From: CAYQZD01 sp964421875
GTDB lineage: Bacteria > Electryoneota > Tariuqbacteria > Tariuqbacterales > Tariuqbacteraceae
Assembly: GCA_964421875.1 (NCBI GenBank)
Contig: CAYQZD010000104.1
Coordinates: 1-12,946, forward strand
Reading direction: 5' to 3'
Length of the DNA: 12,946 nt
The notes below the pieces were generated by a model. It saw nothing but the letters and a program-made list of their open reading frames with translations, searched no databases and had not been told where the DNA came from. The position numbers and the translations under genes are program-made. Below are positions 12,939 to 12,946 of the stretch, piece after piece (position 1 is the stretch's first letter; each line of letters starts with the position of its first letter).

Positions 12939-12946
12939 ACAGGGCA

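Overview
The window reads as ordinary chromosome from an uncultured Gram-negative-type bacterium. A family 9 (heptosyltransferase-type) glycosyltransferase points to lipopolysaccharide or a similar surface glycan, and the sensor kinase is a large multi-PAS hybrid. The spacers are crowded with short palindromic repeats of a kind common in environmental, candidate-phylum genomes. No rRNA, tRNA or phylogenetic marker is visible, so the lineage is left open; an FCB-group or candidate-phylum bacterium is only a guess. I see no phage, plasmid, CRISPR or transposase gene.

Layout: (1) 69-4112, minus strand: a family 9 glycosyltransferase overlaps a membrane-anchored family 2 glycosyltransferase (two TTG starts, translationally coupled). 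After a repeat-filled spacer of about 490 bp comes an HpnJ-like B12-binding-type radical SAM protein. This looks like a surface-glycan or glycolipid block. (2) 4113-4696: an AT-rich divergent spacer with several palindromes and promoter-like boxes. (3) 4697-5380, plus strand: a class I SAM methyltransferase, followed by a strong ribosome site and a 6-codon ORF that runs into repeats. (4) 5758-7077, minus strand: a type I-alpha glutamine synthetase, flanked on both sides by repeats, two pairs of which are mutually inverted. (5) 7374-10421, minus strand: a multidomain sensor (receiver-like, three or four PAS domains, histidine kinase, C-terminal receiver) split by one in-frame TAA. (6) 10605-12791, minus strand: a CBS-domain-pair protein upstream of a 12- to 14-helix SLC13/DASS-type anion transporter with degenerate signature motifs, probably an operon.

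Most notable are the single nonsense codon splitting the kinase (both halves intact and in the same frame), a MITE-like palindrome with flanking direct repeats at 1882-2006, a repeat shared by the two ends of the window, hairpin-bearing inverted repeats around glnA, and the CBS plus atypical SLC13 pairing. I did not find a convincing wholly new multi-gene system; the gene content is mostly recognisable, and the unusual signal is in the spacers and the split kinase.
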